NCBI GenBank assembly: GCA_964535315.1
Contig: CAZHTS010000016.1
Span: 6,198 to 70,197, forward strand
DNA length: 64,000 nt
DNA from: CAZHTS01 sp964535315
GTDB taxonomy: Bacteria > Chloroflexota > Anaerolineae > Anaerolineales > Anaerolineaceae
Direction of reading: 5' to 3'
The notes below the pieces were generated by a model, which was given only the letters and a program-made list of their open reading frames with translations, was not told where the DNA came from and did no database searches. This document shows positions 43,201 to 49,954 of this stretch, one piece after another. The position numbers were made by a program, and so were the translations under genes. Every line of letters begins with the position of its first letter. Positions within the stretch are counted from its first letter, which is position 1.

Positions 43201-45969
43201 CGTGACCACCAGCGCCGCGGCCGCCGTTTCTGCGTCCCCAACGGTGAAGGGGATGGGCAACGTGAAGATGTTCCGCCGGGTGGTCTGGTCGGCGACGTTG
43301 GAGATGGTCGGCGGGTTATTGACAGTCAACACAAAACTGTCGCTGACGGTGGCGGCGCCATCCGAGACGCTGACCGTGACAGTGGTCGTGCCGGTCAGGC
43401 TGGCAGACGGCGTCAGGGTGAGGGTGCGGCTGGCGCCCGAGCCGCCCAGGACAATCCCGGACGACGGCAGCAGGTTGGTATTGCTCGAGGTGGTCGTGAC
43501 CGTCAGTGAACTGGCGGCCGTTTCGATATCGCCGATGGTAAAGGGAATGGCGGCGGTGGCGGTGCCTTTACGGATGGTTTGATTGGCGATGTCAGAGAGG
43601 GTCGGTGGGCTGTTGACGGTCAACAGGAATTGATCGGAACTCGTCGCCCGTCCATCCGACACCGTGACCGTGATGCGCGTCTTGCCGATCCGGTCGAGGG
43701 CAGGCGTCAGTGTGAGGGTGCGATTGGCGCCCGAACCGCCCACGACGATGTTGGCGTTTGGCAGCAGTTCAATATCCGTCGAGGTGGCCGTAACAGTCAA
43801 CGCCGTGGCAGCCGTGTCGCCATCCCCAACGGTAAAGGAGATGGGGGCAGAAGTGGTGTTCTTACTGATCGTCAGGTTGGTGATATCGGAGATGGTCGGC
43901 GTATCATTGACCGTCAGCACAAAACTATCGCTGGCGGTTTGCAGTCCGTCGGATACGGTTACCGTAATGGTTGCGGTGCCGTACTGGTTTACGTTCGGCC
44001 GGATCTGGAAGGTGCGATTGGTGCCGGATGAAGAAAAGTGAACGCCACCGGGTGTCACCAGGGTGGTGTTGCTCGAGGTGGCCGTGAGGTTCAACTCATT
44101 GGCGGTCGTTTCGGCGTCCCCGATGGTGAAGGAAACACTTTCGAGAATGGTGTTTTCGTTGGTAATCTGATCGGTGATATTGGAAATCGTCGGCGGTGTG
44201 CTGACGGTAATGCTCGCGCTGCCCTGTTCGGCGCTGAAGGACGTATGCCCGCCGGGGAACGGGATGCCCATCGTGCCGCCGTTGCTGCCGATGGACAGAT
44301 CCCAGGCTTGAAAGGTGAGGCTGGCCGTGCCGCTGTAATTGGTGTTGGGCACAAAGCGCAGGCGAGTGGCGCTGTCCGAGGCCAGCAGCCGTGCTGCGGA
44401 TGCACTGACGGGTTCTACGTTCGCCCAGGTGGCGCCGTCCAGGCTGTACTGCCAGGTGCCGTTGCTGTTCTGCACCGAAGTGATGGCGATGCCGTCCTGA
44501 GCGCCGGCGTCGGGGTCGCTGATCGGGTCGCCGCCTGCGCCGCTGGCAAGCAGTGTGGAGATCAGCGTGCCCGAATTGCTGGTCGGGTTTTTGGGGATCG
44601 GCGTCAGTTTCAGGGTCTTGGTAATATCCAGGGTGGGGGCAGTGTTTTCAGTCTCGTAAGCGCCCAGATCGACGTACGGGCTCGTGCCGTTGCCGGTGTT
44701 GGGTTGGGGATGCTGGAGACGACGGCTGGTGCCGGCGAGATCGTAGGGAACGACCTCGGTGGTGTTGAGATCGCCGTCCAGGTCGGCGGCATCTGCCAAC
44801 AGAGACGTGTTATCGCCGGCGTTGATGGCCGGGGAGTTGGCCTTCAGGCGCAAATCGCCGCCGGCAAGATCTACAAACTGCGGCGACGGGTTCCCGGTAA
44901 TCAGGCTGGTACAGGTGGCGCCGCTCGGGCAGCCACCCTGAATGAGTGAATAGAAGAGGGTAGAGCTGCCGCCGCTCAGGTAAATCTGAGCCCCGCTGGC
45001 GGCCGTGTTGCCCCAAAAAATGCTGTTGCGGAAAGCGGGCGTGCCGCCATCGCTATAGACCGCCCCGCCCGACGTAGCCGCGGAGTTGCCGCCAAAGCTG
45101 ACATTGACCAGGCGCGAGCTGCTGCCGTGGTTGAACAACGCCCCACCCACTTTGGCAGCGGTGTTGTTTACAAATACGGTGTTGACCACATCCGCGGCGC
45201 CAGCCCCTTCTAACAATAGCCCGCCGCCGCCTCTGGATGCGTCCGCGGCGGTGGAGCTGTTGCCGTTGAAAATCATATTGTACAGTTTGACCGAACTGGT
45301 CGAAAAGCTGTACATGCCGCCGCCGTATGCGGCCACATTGCCGGCAATCGAAACATTGGAGAGAACCGGCGCGCCGGTAGAATTGTACACCCCGCCGCCG
45401 AGGTTGCCGGCCTGGTTGGCGGTAATTTTCAGGTGGGCCAACTGCGGGCTGCTGTTGAACAGAAAAATCCCGGCGCCGCTTGCCTTATCCGAACTGCCGT
45501 TGGCCATACCGCCGCGGATCGTAAACCCGTCCAGAACGACCGTCGAGGTCAGTGCGCTCCCGGAAACCACGTGGTAAACATTATCCGTCGTGACGGTGGT
45601 CGATCCAATCTCGCCGCTGAGAATGGTTTCGTTGGCGACCCAATTCCGGCTCGAGAGCGCAGTCTCGCTGCCGATAAAGCCTCCGTATAATTTCACGCCG
45701 TTTTTTAACGCAAATGTACTGGTGCGGGTGGTTCCAGGCGTGTATGTGCCCGCCATCGCCCAGATTTCTGAGCCAGCGCTGGCCTGTGTCAACGCATAGG
45801 TCAGCGTGCAGGCCGTAGCCCAGGTCGAGCAGGTTCCACTGGTCAGTCCACCGGGTTTGGCATACAACACCACTGCGGCAGACGCCGGGGTGGGGGCGAC
45901 AAGCGCCAGAAGCAAAGCGTTGATCAACAGAGCCAGCGATACGTGAATCCAGAGGCGTTTTTGGGGCAT
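37243..45969 (-). CDS. Giant secreted repeat protein (beta-helix / Ig-like / cadherin-like)
   Basis: 2908 residues from ATG 45969 (RBS AAGGA), signal peptide MPQKRLWIHVSLALLINALL... ending in ASA. Three right-handed beta-helix modules, each opened by C-x-x-W-A-x-A-C-T-L-x-Y-A-L, start near residues 30, 985 and 1790. Each is followed by a linker with LRFVPN...AWD-x-S. Ig-like repeats of about 95 residues (FT-x-GD-x-ETA ... GGSGANRT-x-x-LTP ... SDSFVLTV) come in blocks of 4, 3 and 2. Two cadherin-like repeats (near 2413 and 2508), a He_PIG-like domain (near 2805) and a tail NRPRQLFIPLHLR end the protein. Predicted surface adhesin; no LPxTG or S-layer motif. The tail resembles the LPL-type ending I recall from other Chloroflexota secreted proteins. 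Confidence 0.88.
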   Translation of the reverse strand: MPQKRLWIHVSLALLINALLLALVAPTPASAAVVLYAKPGGLTSGTCSTWATACTLTYALTQASAGSEIWAMAGTYTPGTTRTSTFALKNGVKLYGGFIGSETALSSRNWVANETILSGEIGSTTVTTDNVYHVVSGSALTSTVVLDGFTIRGGMANGSSDKASGAGIFLFNSSPQLAHLKITANQAGNLGGGVYNSTGAPVLSNVSIAGNVAAYGGGMYSFSTSSVKLYNMIFNGNSSTAADASRGGGGLLLEGAGAADVVNTVFVNNTAAKVGGALFNHGSSSRLVNVSFGGNSAATSGGAVYSDGGTPAFRNSIFWGNTAASGAQIYLSGGSSTLFYSLIQGGCPSGATCTSLITGNPSPQFVDLAGGDLRLKANSPAINAGDNTSLLADAADLDGDLNTTEVVPYDLAGTSRRLQHPQPNTGNGTSPYVDLGAYETENTAPTLDITKTLKLTPIPKNPTSNSGTLISTLLASGAGGDPISDPDAGAQDGIAITSVQNSNGTWQYSLDGATWANVEPVSASAARLLASDSATRLRFVPNTNYSGTASLTFQAWDLSIGSNGGTMGIPFPGGHTSFSAEQGSASITVSTPPTISNITDQITNENTILESVSFTIGDAETTANELNLTATSSNTTLVTPGGVHFSSSGTNRTFQIRPNVNQYGTATITVTVSDGLQTASDSFVLTVNDTPTISDITNLTISKNTTSAPISFTVGDGDTAATALTVTATSTDIELLPNANIVVGGSGANRTLTLTPALDRIGKTRITVTVSDGRATSSDQFLLTVNSPPTLSDIANQTIRKGTATAAIPFTIGDIETAASSLTVTTTSSNTNLLPSSGIVLGGSGASRTLTLTPSASLTGTTTVTVSVSDGAATVSDSFVLTVNNPPTISNVADQTTRRNIFTLPIPFTVGDAETAAAALVVTATSSNTTLLPDDRISLGGSGANRTVVLMPAEDQVGTATVTLTVSDGADSASDSLVLTVTQVPVRYVTPTGLASGACDSWANACTLNYALSVAVAKDQIWVKAGSYKPGSSAASSFALKSGVGIYGGFAGTETSISQRNWIANVTTLSGGGSPQNYHVVTARNVDGSAVLDGFTITGGKASVITNPEDYYFMGGGLYLYNSSPTLSNLIITGNSAIFGGGLCAAGGGTVTLTNSLVRGNNTNIAGYNGNAGGIYVEGGTTLYLNNVTVANNSASSSAGGIYVSYATVNIRSSIVWGNTAANGVAGIVGSTVNVSYSITQEAASGTGNLNVDPQFVNAGGGDFRLKPSSLAADAGNNSVLPVDTNDLDRDGNATELLPYDLNRSARQTDYPRVDAGNGSAPIVDMGAYEMTANTAPTLNTSVSPTLTAINEDVAGDTGTLISTLLSRGAGGDPISDSDLAAQDGIAIVAADATNGAWQYSLDGGTTWNALGVPSTSAARLLASDASTRLRFVPNANYFGTATITFVAWDQSIGVNGGTANAATGGGATSFSTASLAASITVNSVNDVPTISNVSDDQLIPMNAAFGPLSFTVGDVETAVGSLTLSATSSNQTVLPNASIVFGGSGANRSVTLTPAANQRGITTVTITVNDGSGTATATASDSFVLKIDDAAPTISTIANPTINKNTATAAIPFTIGPAAKVSVLTLSATSSNTTLLPDANIVLGGSGANRTVTLTPVAGKYGSATVTINVTDGVLTTSTSFTLTVNDIPTITNIGDQLLLVNTTSTPISFTIGDSETAAASLTLSRTSSNTALLPEANIVFGGSGANRTVTLTPVANQYGSVTVTITVSDGSASASDSFMLTIDTTRHYASPTGLGSGSCESWANACTLNYALALASSGDEIWVKAGTYLPGANRSDTFNLKNGVAVYGGFAGSETARSQRNWKNNATILSGEIGGASTSDNIVHIVKAVSVGNTTVLDGFTITRGTATGSVMAEMQGAGLYSDNSSPVLANLTFSSNDAGYGGAIYLRNSTPFILNTIFSANRATVHGGAMYLYYSNPTLTQVVFNGNFTVMSTGMGAALYTNASSPTLTNTTFYNNSSSSGVITTYANSSPQVRNSILWGNSAAPFYQVSGTPAVTYSIVQNGIAGSGNLDLDPCFADAAAGDLRLCATSPAIDAGNNSVIPVDSRDLDGDGNTSELLPYDLKGVGRFVDHTRADTGNGSAPIVDMGAYEAQANVAPTLNTSGSPTLNAVDEDASDNPGTLISTILSSSAGVNTITDPDPGAAEGIAITAAVSTNGTWEYSLDGATWNALGAPTTSAARLLAADAATRLRFVPNANYNGKASFTFQAWDLSSGSNGETINATSSGGTTSLSTASETAAITVNPTNDAPVNTKAPGTLPDGTYKHRFTATSGAWNDALDGGTATITYTYQWQRADDASGTNPVNVGEGATYTAQLADLNKYIRVNVIASDNGVGLPATASSAAVGSVYRLIANTAPNANPDSFSVLEESTGNNLSVLSNDTDADGDTPVLTGVQVPEHGTAVISGTSIQYTPETHYDGEDSFTYTISDGMDATATGTVHITVTAVNHAPVAVADSYSASEDTPLTVNAPGVLDNDTDLDGNTLTALKVVRPAHGVLLLNDNGSFTYTPEANWSGEDSFSYKDNDGSLDSNAATVTITVGAVNDAPAISSIPNQTVLLGSPTADVSVPFTVSDPETAAGALTLSAVSSNTSVLPDTNISFGGSGAERTLLLDPLDVLGTTTVTVTVKDAELTASASFTLMVADQNPPTISVIADQTTLQDTAKEVTFTIGDVETAVDALQLSVTSSNPALVPPANVVFGGTGANRTATITPLASHSGQATLTITVTDGGTLTASESFVLTVEPVNDAPLLASIGDQTAGTGELLRFTVSASDVNGDSLIYSLDTGAPDGAAIDPDSGVFTWRPASDGTFTVTIRVSDGHTTNAEDFETITIKVVNRPRQLFIPLHLR
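37560..38165 (-). repeat. Ig-like repeat block 3 (2 copies) in the giant protein
   Basis: Two consecutive units with the FT-x-x-D-x-ETA / FGG-x-GA-x-RT core, just before the C-terminal He_PIG-like domain. Confidence 0.65.
39510..40615 (-). repeat. Beta-helix module C of the giant protein
   Basis: Third copy, opening HYASPTGLGSGSCESWANAC, with parallel beta-helix ladder and a closing SPAIDAGNNSVIPVD segment shared with module B. Confidence 0.7.
40615..41515 (-). repeat. Ig-like repeat block 2 (3 copies) in the giant protein
   Basis: Three tandem units with GGSGANR[ST]VTLTP at matching positions; the third ends SDSFMLTID just before module C. Confidence 0.65.
41985..43020 (-). repeat. Beta-helix module B of the giant protein
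   Basis: Second copy, opening RYVTPTGLASGACDSWANAC, closing LAADAGNNSVLPVD. Strongly similar in layout to modules A and C. Confidence 0.7.
43020..44210 (-). repeat. Ig-like repeat block 1 (4 copies) in the giant protein
   Basis: Four tandem units; DNA-level similarity is visible (repeated arrays encoding GGSGA-x-RT). The last ends SDSLVLTVT before module B. Confidence 0.65.
44650..45890 (-). repeat. Beta-helix module A of the giant protein
   Basis: First copy, opening LYAKPGGLTSGTCSTWATAC directly after the signal peptide, closing SPAINAGDNTSLLADA. Confidence 0.7.
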
Positions 45970-45980
45970 GACAGTTTCCT

Positions 45981-46202
45981 TTATTGGGGAGCGGGAGGGG
46001 GATTGAGTTCCAGCATGGTCGCCAGAGTGGGATCTTCTTCCACACGGGATTGTAGGAAGGCGCTCAACGCCGCCAGGCTGGAAAACACCTGGCGCTGGTT
46101 GGTCTGGCAGTCTTCTAGCGTGGCAAAGGCCACCGGCTGGCCGGCATTTTCCATCTGCCACAGACGTAAGATATACGTTTGATAGTGAGCCTGGGACTTC
46201 AT
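45981..46202 (-). CDS. Small conserved protein upstream of the giant gene
   Basis: 73 residues: MKSQAHYQTYILRLWQ...VAFATLEDCQTNQRQVFSSLAALSAFL. It has the look of small proteins that recur in Chloroflexota near BTAD regulators or surface genes (YILRLW...LE...F-x-S-L-x-x-L-x-x-F-L), from memory. Its stop is 11 bases before the giant gene's ATG, so they form one transcript. Its ATG sits six bases after a -10 (46209-46214), indicating a leaderless start. Function unknown. Confidence 0.75.
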   Translation of the reverse strand: MKSQAHYQTYILRLWQMENAGQPVAFATLEDCQTNQRQVFSSLAALSAFLQSRVEEDPTLATMLELNPPPAPQ

Positions 46203-46208
46203 GTTCTT

Positions 46209-46242
46209 ATTATAAAAATCGAACGTGCCTGGAACGTGCCTG
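46209..46242 (-). promoter_or_regulatory. Promoter of the giant-protein operon with two 11-bp direct repeats
   Basis: On the minus strand CAGGCACGTTC occurs twice in tandem (46221-46242), then GATTTT, then TATAAT (46209-46214). There is no -35 hexamer at the normal distance; the repeats occupy that place. Tandem repeats of one helical turn, ending about eight bases from the -10, are how SARP/BTAD activators bind. The BTAD regulator gene is directly divergent. Confidence 0.65.
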
Positions 46243-46264
46243 GGCAGGAAATCGGAAAAGAACG

Positions 46265-46270
46265 TATAAT
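46265..46270 (+). promoter_or_regulatory. Putative -10 for the BTAD regulator
   Basis: TATAAT, no -35. If used, transcription would begin near 46277, just past the TTG start assigned at 46274, so either the start codon is downstream or another promoter is used. A third GAACGT (46260-46265) overlaps it. Confidence 0.35.
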
Positions 46271-46273
46271 TAT

Positions 46274-49200
46274 TTGATCAGCTCTTCATTTCCGCAACTA
46301 GAGGATTGGCCACTGTCCCGTTTATCGGTTTGCCTGCTCGGCAGTATGCAGGTCCACCTGATCATGGCTGGCGAGGGCCAGGCGTTATCTGGTCTGGATG
46401 TGGGCAAGGTGGGCGCTTTGTTCGCATACCTGGCGGGCGAAGCCGACCGGCCGCACACCCGGCAGGCCCTGGCCGAACTGTTGTGGCCCGAACGTTCGGA
46501 CGCCGAGGCGTTGAGCAGCCTGCGCTTCGCCTTATCCAAACTGCACACTGCACTGCAAGACCGCCAGATGCCGCAGCCCTTCCTGTGGGTCAGCCGCAGC
46601 CAGGTGCAGTTAAATCCACAGGCGGACATCTGGGTAGACATTGCCGAATTCCAGCGCCAGGCCAGCAAGATTTGCGGCGGGGCGCCGGTGCAGGCCGCCG
46701 CCCTGCAGGCCACCCTGGCGCTTTACCGGGGAAACTTTCTCCAGGGTTTTGGCCTGGGAGACAGCCTGCCGTTTGAAAACTGGGCGTTGAATAAGCGCGA
46801 CCAGCTTGAACGCCAGCGCATGCAATTGTTGGAGCGGCTGGCGCAGCGCCTGGAGGCAGAGGGCCAGTACCCGCAGGCCGAGGCTACCTACCGGTGCATC
46901 CTGGCTGAAAGGCCCTGGGATGAGGCTACCTACCGTTACCTGATGCGTCTGTTGGCGGCTACGGGACAGCCGGGGGCCGCCATCGCCCAATACGAAGCCT
47001 GCTGCCTGGCGCTGCGAGAGTTGGGGATCGCTCCAGGGGCCGAGACCAACCGGCTGCTGTATCAGATCAGGCAAAACATGCCAACGGGTGTTTTGACCTG
47101 CACAGAACCGGAGCAAGATACCCCGGAAACGGCGTTCGTGGCCCGTGAGCGTGAGATGCAGCGATTGGGCGCCTTCCTGGAACGCTCTCTGACCGGCCAG
47201 ACCCAGGTGGCTCTGATTGCTGGCGAGGCCGGCAGCGGTAAAACCGCCCTGCTCGGCCAGTTTGCCCGCCAGGCGCTGACCAGTCACCCCTCGCTGCTGG
47301 TGGTTGGCGGGCAAAGCGACGCCTATACCGGTTCTGGACAACCTTACCAGCCCTTTGTCGAATGTGTGCAGATGCTGGCCGGGGCGTGGGAAACACTGCC
47401 GTGGGCCGAACACCTGCCGGCTGAGGCGCGGGCGCGCCTGCAGGCCGCCCTGCCGCAGACCGCCCAGACGCTGGTCGAGTCCGCCCCGGCGTTGTTGGGG
47501 CGTTTTGTGAACCGGGCCGACTTGGGGCGCAGCGTGCGCGCCGCCGCCCCCGATCTGCGCCCTCGCCCCGCATGGCTCAAAACGTTGAGCGACTCCACCG
47601 CTCATACCGTCCCGCGCCTGGAAGCCGGCCTGTTGTTTGAGCAGTTAACCCGTTTTTTGATCGAGATTTCTTACCGCCAGCCGCTGGTGCTGGTGCTGGA
47701 CGATCTGCACTGGATCGACCCCGGCAGCGCCGCGCTGGCGTTTCACCTGGTGCGCCACCTGTCCACCAGCCGGATTTTGATCCTGGCCGCTTACCGTCCG
47801 GTCGATCTGCACCACCTGGCGGCGAGCGGCGAACATTCATTGACCGGCCTGGTGAGCGAAATCCGGCGTTACGGCGGCTGGCGCGGCGGCAGCATGCGCC
47901 TGGACCTGGATCAGGCCAACGAACAGGATTTTGTCGCGGCGCTGTTAGAACAGGACCCACAGCTACAACCCAACGCCCTGGACGAGGCCTTCCGCGCCAC
48001 CCTGGCCCACCGCACGGGCGGCAACCCCCTGTTTACCGTCGAACTGCTGCGCAGCATGCAGGCGCGCGGCGACCTGGTGCGCTCGGACGACGGCGTCTGG
48101 GAAAGCCGCCCCGACCTGGACTGGGACCACCTGCCCGAGCGCGTCGAAGCCGCCATCACCGGGCGCATTTTTCCCTTGAACGCTTTGTGGCGAGACTGGC
48201 TGTCAACCGCCAGCGTGATGGGAGAAAGTTTCAGCGCCGAGGTGCTGGCAAAGGCACACGGGGTGCCAGAGCACGATCTGCTGCAGGCCCTGAACGGGCC
48301 GCTGGGCATGGGGCGGGGGGCGCTGCACCTGATCCAGGGCGAGGGGGTGCAGTGGGTGCAGGCAGAAGACCGGCGTCCCCGCTCATTATCGCATTACCGC
48401 TTTCGCCACATTCTGTTTCAGACTTACCTCTACCAGCAGTTGAACCCGGTGGAGCGCAGCCGGCGGCACAGCGCCGTTGCAACGGCGCTGGAAGCATTCT
48501 ATGCCGGGCAGTTCCAGACGCTGGCGCGCCCCGCCGCCGAACTGGCGCGCCATTTTGAAGCCGGCGGCATGCCGGAAAAAGCAGCCCGTTATCACCTGCA
48601 GGCCGGGCAGCAGGCCGTTTATCTGGCGTCCGGCCAGGTGGCAGTGAACCACTACCGCCATGCCCTGGATTTGCTGAACGGTCTGCCCAACAGCCCGGAA
48701 CTCAACCACCTGGAAATCAGCCTGTACCTGGCGTTGGGCGCCCCCTTCTTGCTGGCCGAAGGGTGGGGCGGGCCGGAACGGCAGCAGGCGATCGAAAAGG
48801 CGCTCGCCCGGATTGAAACGATGGATAGGGATGCCGCCTGGCCAGAACTCTTTCCGGCGCTGTACGCCCAGGCCGATTGGTTGACCAGTCAGGGGAAACA
48901 TGCCCAGGCCATTCACATGGGCGAACAAATACTGATATTGACCGGGGAGCAACCCGGTTTGCCTCAGATCCTCGGCCACCGCATCCTGAGTTCAAACCAT
49001 TTGTTTCAGGGGCAGTTTGCTGAAGCCCGCAGACGCCTGGAGCAGCTACTGGATATGTGCAACGCCGGCGGGCACCCCAAAACGTTGACGGTGGCGGGGG
49101 TAGACATCGAATCAATCAGCAGGACTTCACTGGGTTTCGTTCTGACCCTGTGCGGTTCTCCCGCACAGGGTTGGGCGCAGGCGGTACGCGGGCTGGCGCG

Positions 49201-49906
49201 GGCGCGCAGTGTGAATCACCTGCCCACTTTGGGAAGTGCGCTCATTTTTGCCGGCGAATCGGCTGTCTTAAGCGGAGACTGGCCAACCCTACAAACCCTG
49301 GCAGGCGAATTGTTGGAATGCGGGCAGGCCAGAGAACAGCTTTTCTTTCGGGCGCACGGCCTGGGGAACCGGGGCTATGCCCGGGTGTTACAGGCGCAGA
49401 CGGCAGGGGAGTACGCGGTACAGCAACTGGCGCTGACCGGGCTGGATGAAATCCGGCAGGGGTGGCGCCTGTGGAAGACCACCGGTACGCGTACGGGGCG
49501 CGGGCAATGGATCGTACGCCTGGCGCACGCCTGCCTGCTGGCCGGGAAAATCGACGAAGGATTAGAGTTCACCACCAACGCCCTGCGCAGCGATAAAACC
49601 GGCGATATCGCCGTCGGCCTGGCGCAAATCTACCAGCTACAGGGCGAGCTTCTATTAAAGTCAACTACCCCGCAGCGCAGCGCCGCCGAGGTCTGTTTTG
49701 GCCGGGCGCTTGAAATTGCCCGCCAACAGGGAGCGCTCCTGATCGAACTGCGCGTCGCCCTCTGCCTGGCGCGTTTGTGGCAAAGCGAACACCCCGGCGA
49801 GGCCCGGGCGCTGCTGTGCGGCGTCACCTCCGGGTTTAGCGAAGGCCTGGAAACGCCGGACGGGTTGGAAGCGCAAACGCTGCTCAAACAACTGGGGCGA
49901 GTTTAA
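46274..49906 (+). CDS. BTAD-AAA-TPR transcriptional regulator (SARP/MalT-like)
   Basis: 1210 residues from TTG 46274; the only other early in-frame start is ATG 46346, which would cut the first strand of the DNA-binding domain. N-terminal OmpR-type winged helix (about 15-105; KVGALFAYLAGEADRPHTRQ), BTAD domain (about 110-255; ALYRGNFLQGF, LERLAQRLEAEG), AAA ATPase with Walker A GEAGSGKTALLGQ (near 317) and Walker B LVLVLDDLHWIDPGS (near 475), and C-terminal TPR-like repeats. No C-terminal LuxR helix-turn-helix. Divergent from the giant-protein operon, whose promoter carries matching direct repeats, so activation of that operon is the likely role. Confidence 0.87.
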   Translation: MISSSFPQLEDWPLSRLSVCLLGSMQVHLIMAGEGQALSGLDVGKVGALFAYLAGEADRPHTRQALAELLWPERSDAEALSSLRFALSKLHTALQDRQMPQPFLWVSRSQVQLNPQADIWVDIAEFQRQASKICGGAPVQAAALQATLALYRGNFLQGFGLGDSLPFENWALNKRDQLERQRMQLLERLAQRLEAEGQYPQAEATYRCILAERPWDEATYRYLMRLLAATGQPGAAIAQYEACCLALRELGIAPGAETNRLLYQIRQNMPTGVLTCTEPEQDTPETAFVAREREMQRLGAFLERSLTGQTQVALIAGEAGSGKTALLGQFARQALTSHPSLLVVGGQSDAYTGSGQPYQPFVECVQMLAGAWETLPWAEHLPAEARARLQAALPQTAQTLVESAPALLGRFVNRADLGRSVRAAAPDLRPRPAWLKTLSDSTAHTVPRLEAGLLFEQLTRFLIEISYRQPLVLVLDDLHWIDPGSAALAFHLVRHLSTSRILILAAYRPVDLHHLAASGEHSLTGLVSEIRRYGGWRGGSMRLDLDQANEQDFVAALLEQDPQLQPNALDEAFRATLAHRTGGNPLFTVELLRSMQARGDLVRSDDGVWESRPDLDWDHLPERVEAAITGRIFPLNALWRDWLSTASVMGESFSAEVLAKAHGVPEHDLLQALNGPLGMGRGALHLIQGEGVQWVQAEDRRPRSLSHYRFRHILFQTYLYQQLNPVERSRRHSAVATALEAFYAGQFQTLARPAAELARHFEAGGMPEKAARYHLQAGQQAVYLASGQVAVNHYRHALDLLNGLPNSPELNHLEISLYLALGAPFLLAEGWGGPERQQAIEKALARIETMDRDAAWPELFPALYAQADWLTSQGKHAQAIHMGEQILILTGEQPGLPQILGHRILSSNHLFQGQFAEARRRLEQLLDMCNAGGHPKTLTVAGVDIESISRTSLGFVLTLCGSPAQGWAQAVRGLARARSVNHLPTLGSALIFAGESAVLSGDWPTLQTLAGELLECGQAREQLFFRAHGLGNRGYARVLQAQTAGEYAVQQLALTGLDEIRQGWRLWKTTGTRTGRGQWIVRLAHACLLAGKIDEGLEFTTNALRSDKTGDIAVGLAQIYQLQGELLLKSTTPQRSAAEVCFGRALEIARQQGALLIELRVALCLARLWQSEHPGEARALLCGVTSGFSEGLETPDGLEAQTLLKQLGRV

Positions 49907-49918
49907 AAAACTCGCCCC
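49894..49918. terminator. Terminator between BTAD regulator and C11 peptidase
   Basis: GGGGCGAGTTT pairs with AAACTCGCCCC (11 bp, 3-base loop). The regulator's stop codon is within the stem. It serves two converging genes. Confidence 0.8.
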
Positions 49919-49954
49919 GGCTTTCTTGCAAAGCGCCTTCAAAACAGACGCTGG

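Noticed and set aside
45970..46161. Longer N-terminus of the giant gene
   Set aside because: It would run through the 73-codon gene in another frame and bury the signal peptide; ATG 45969 has an RBS and the signal peptide directly after it.
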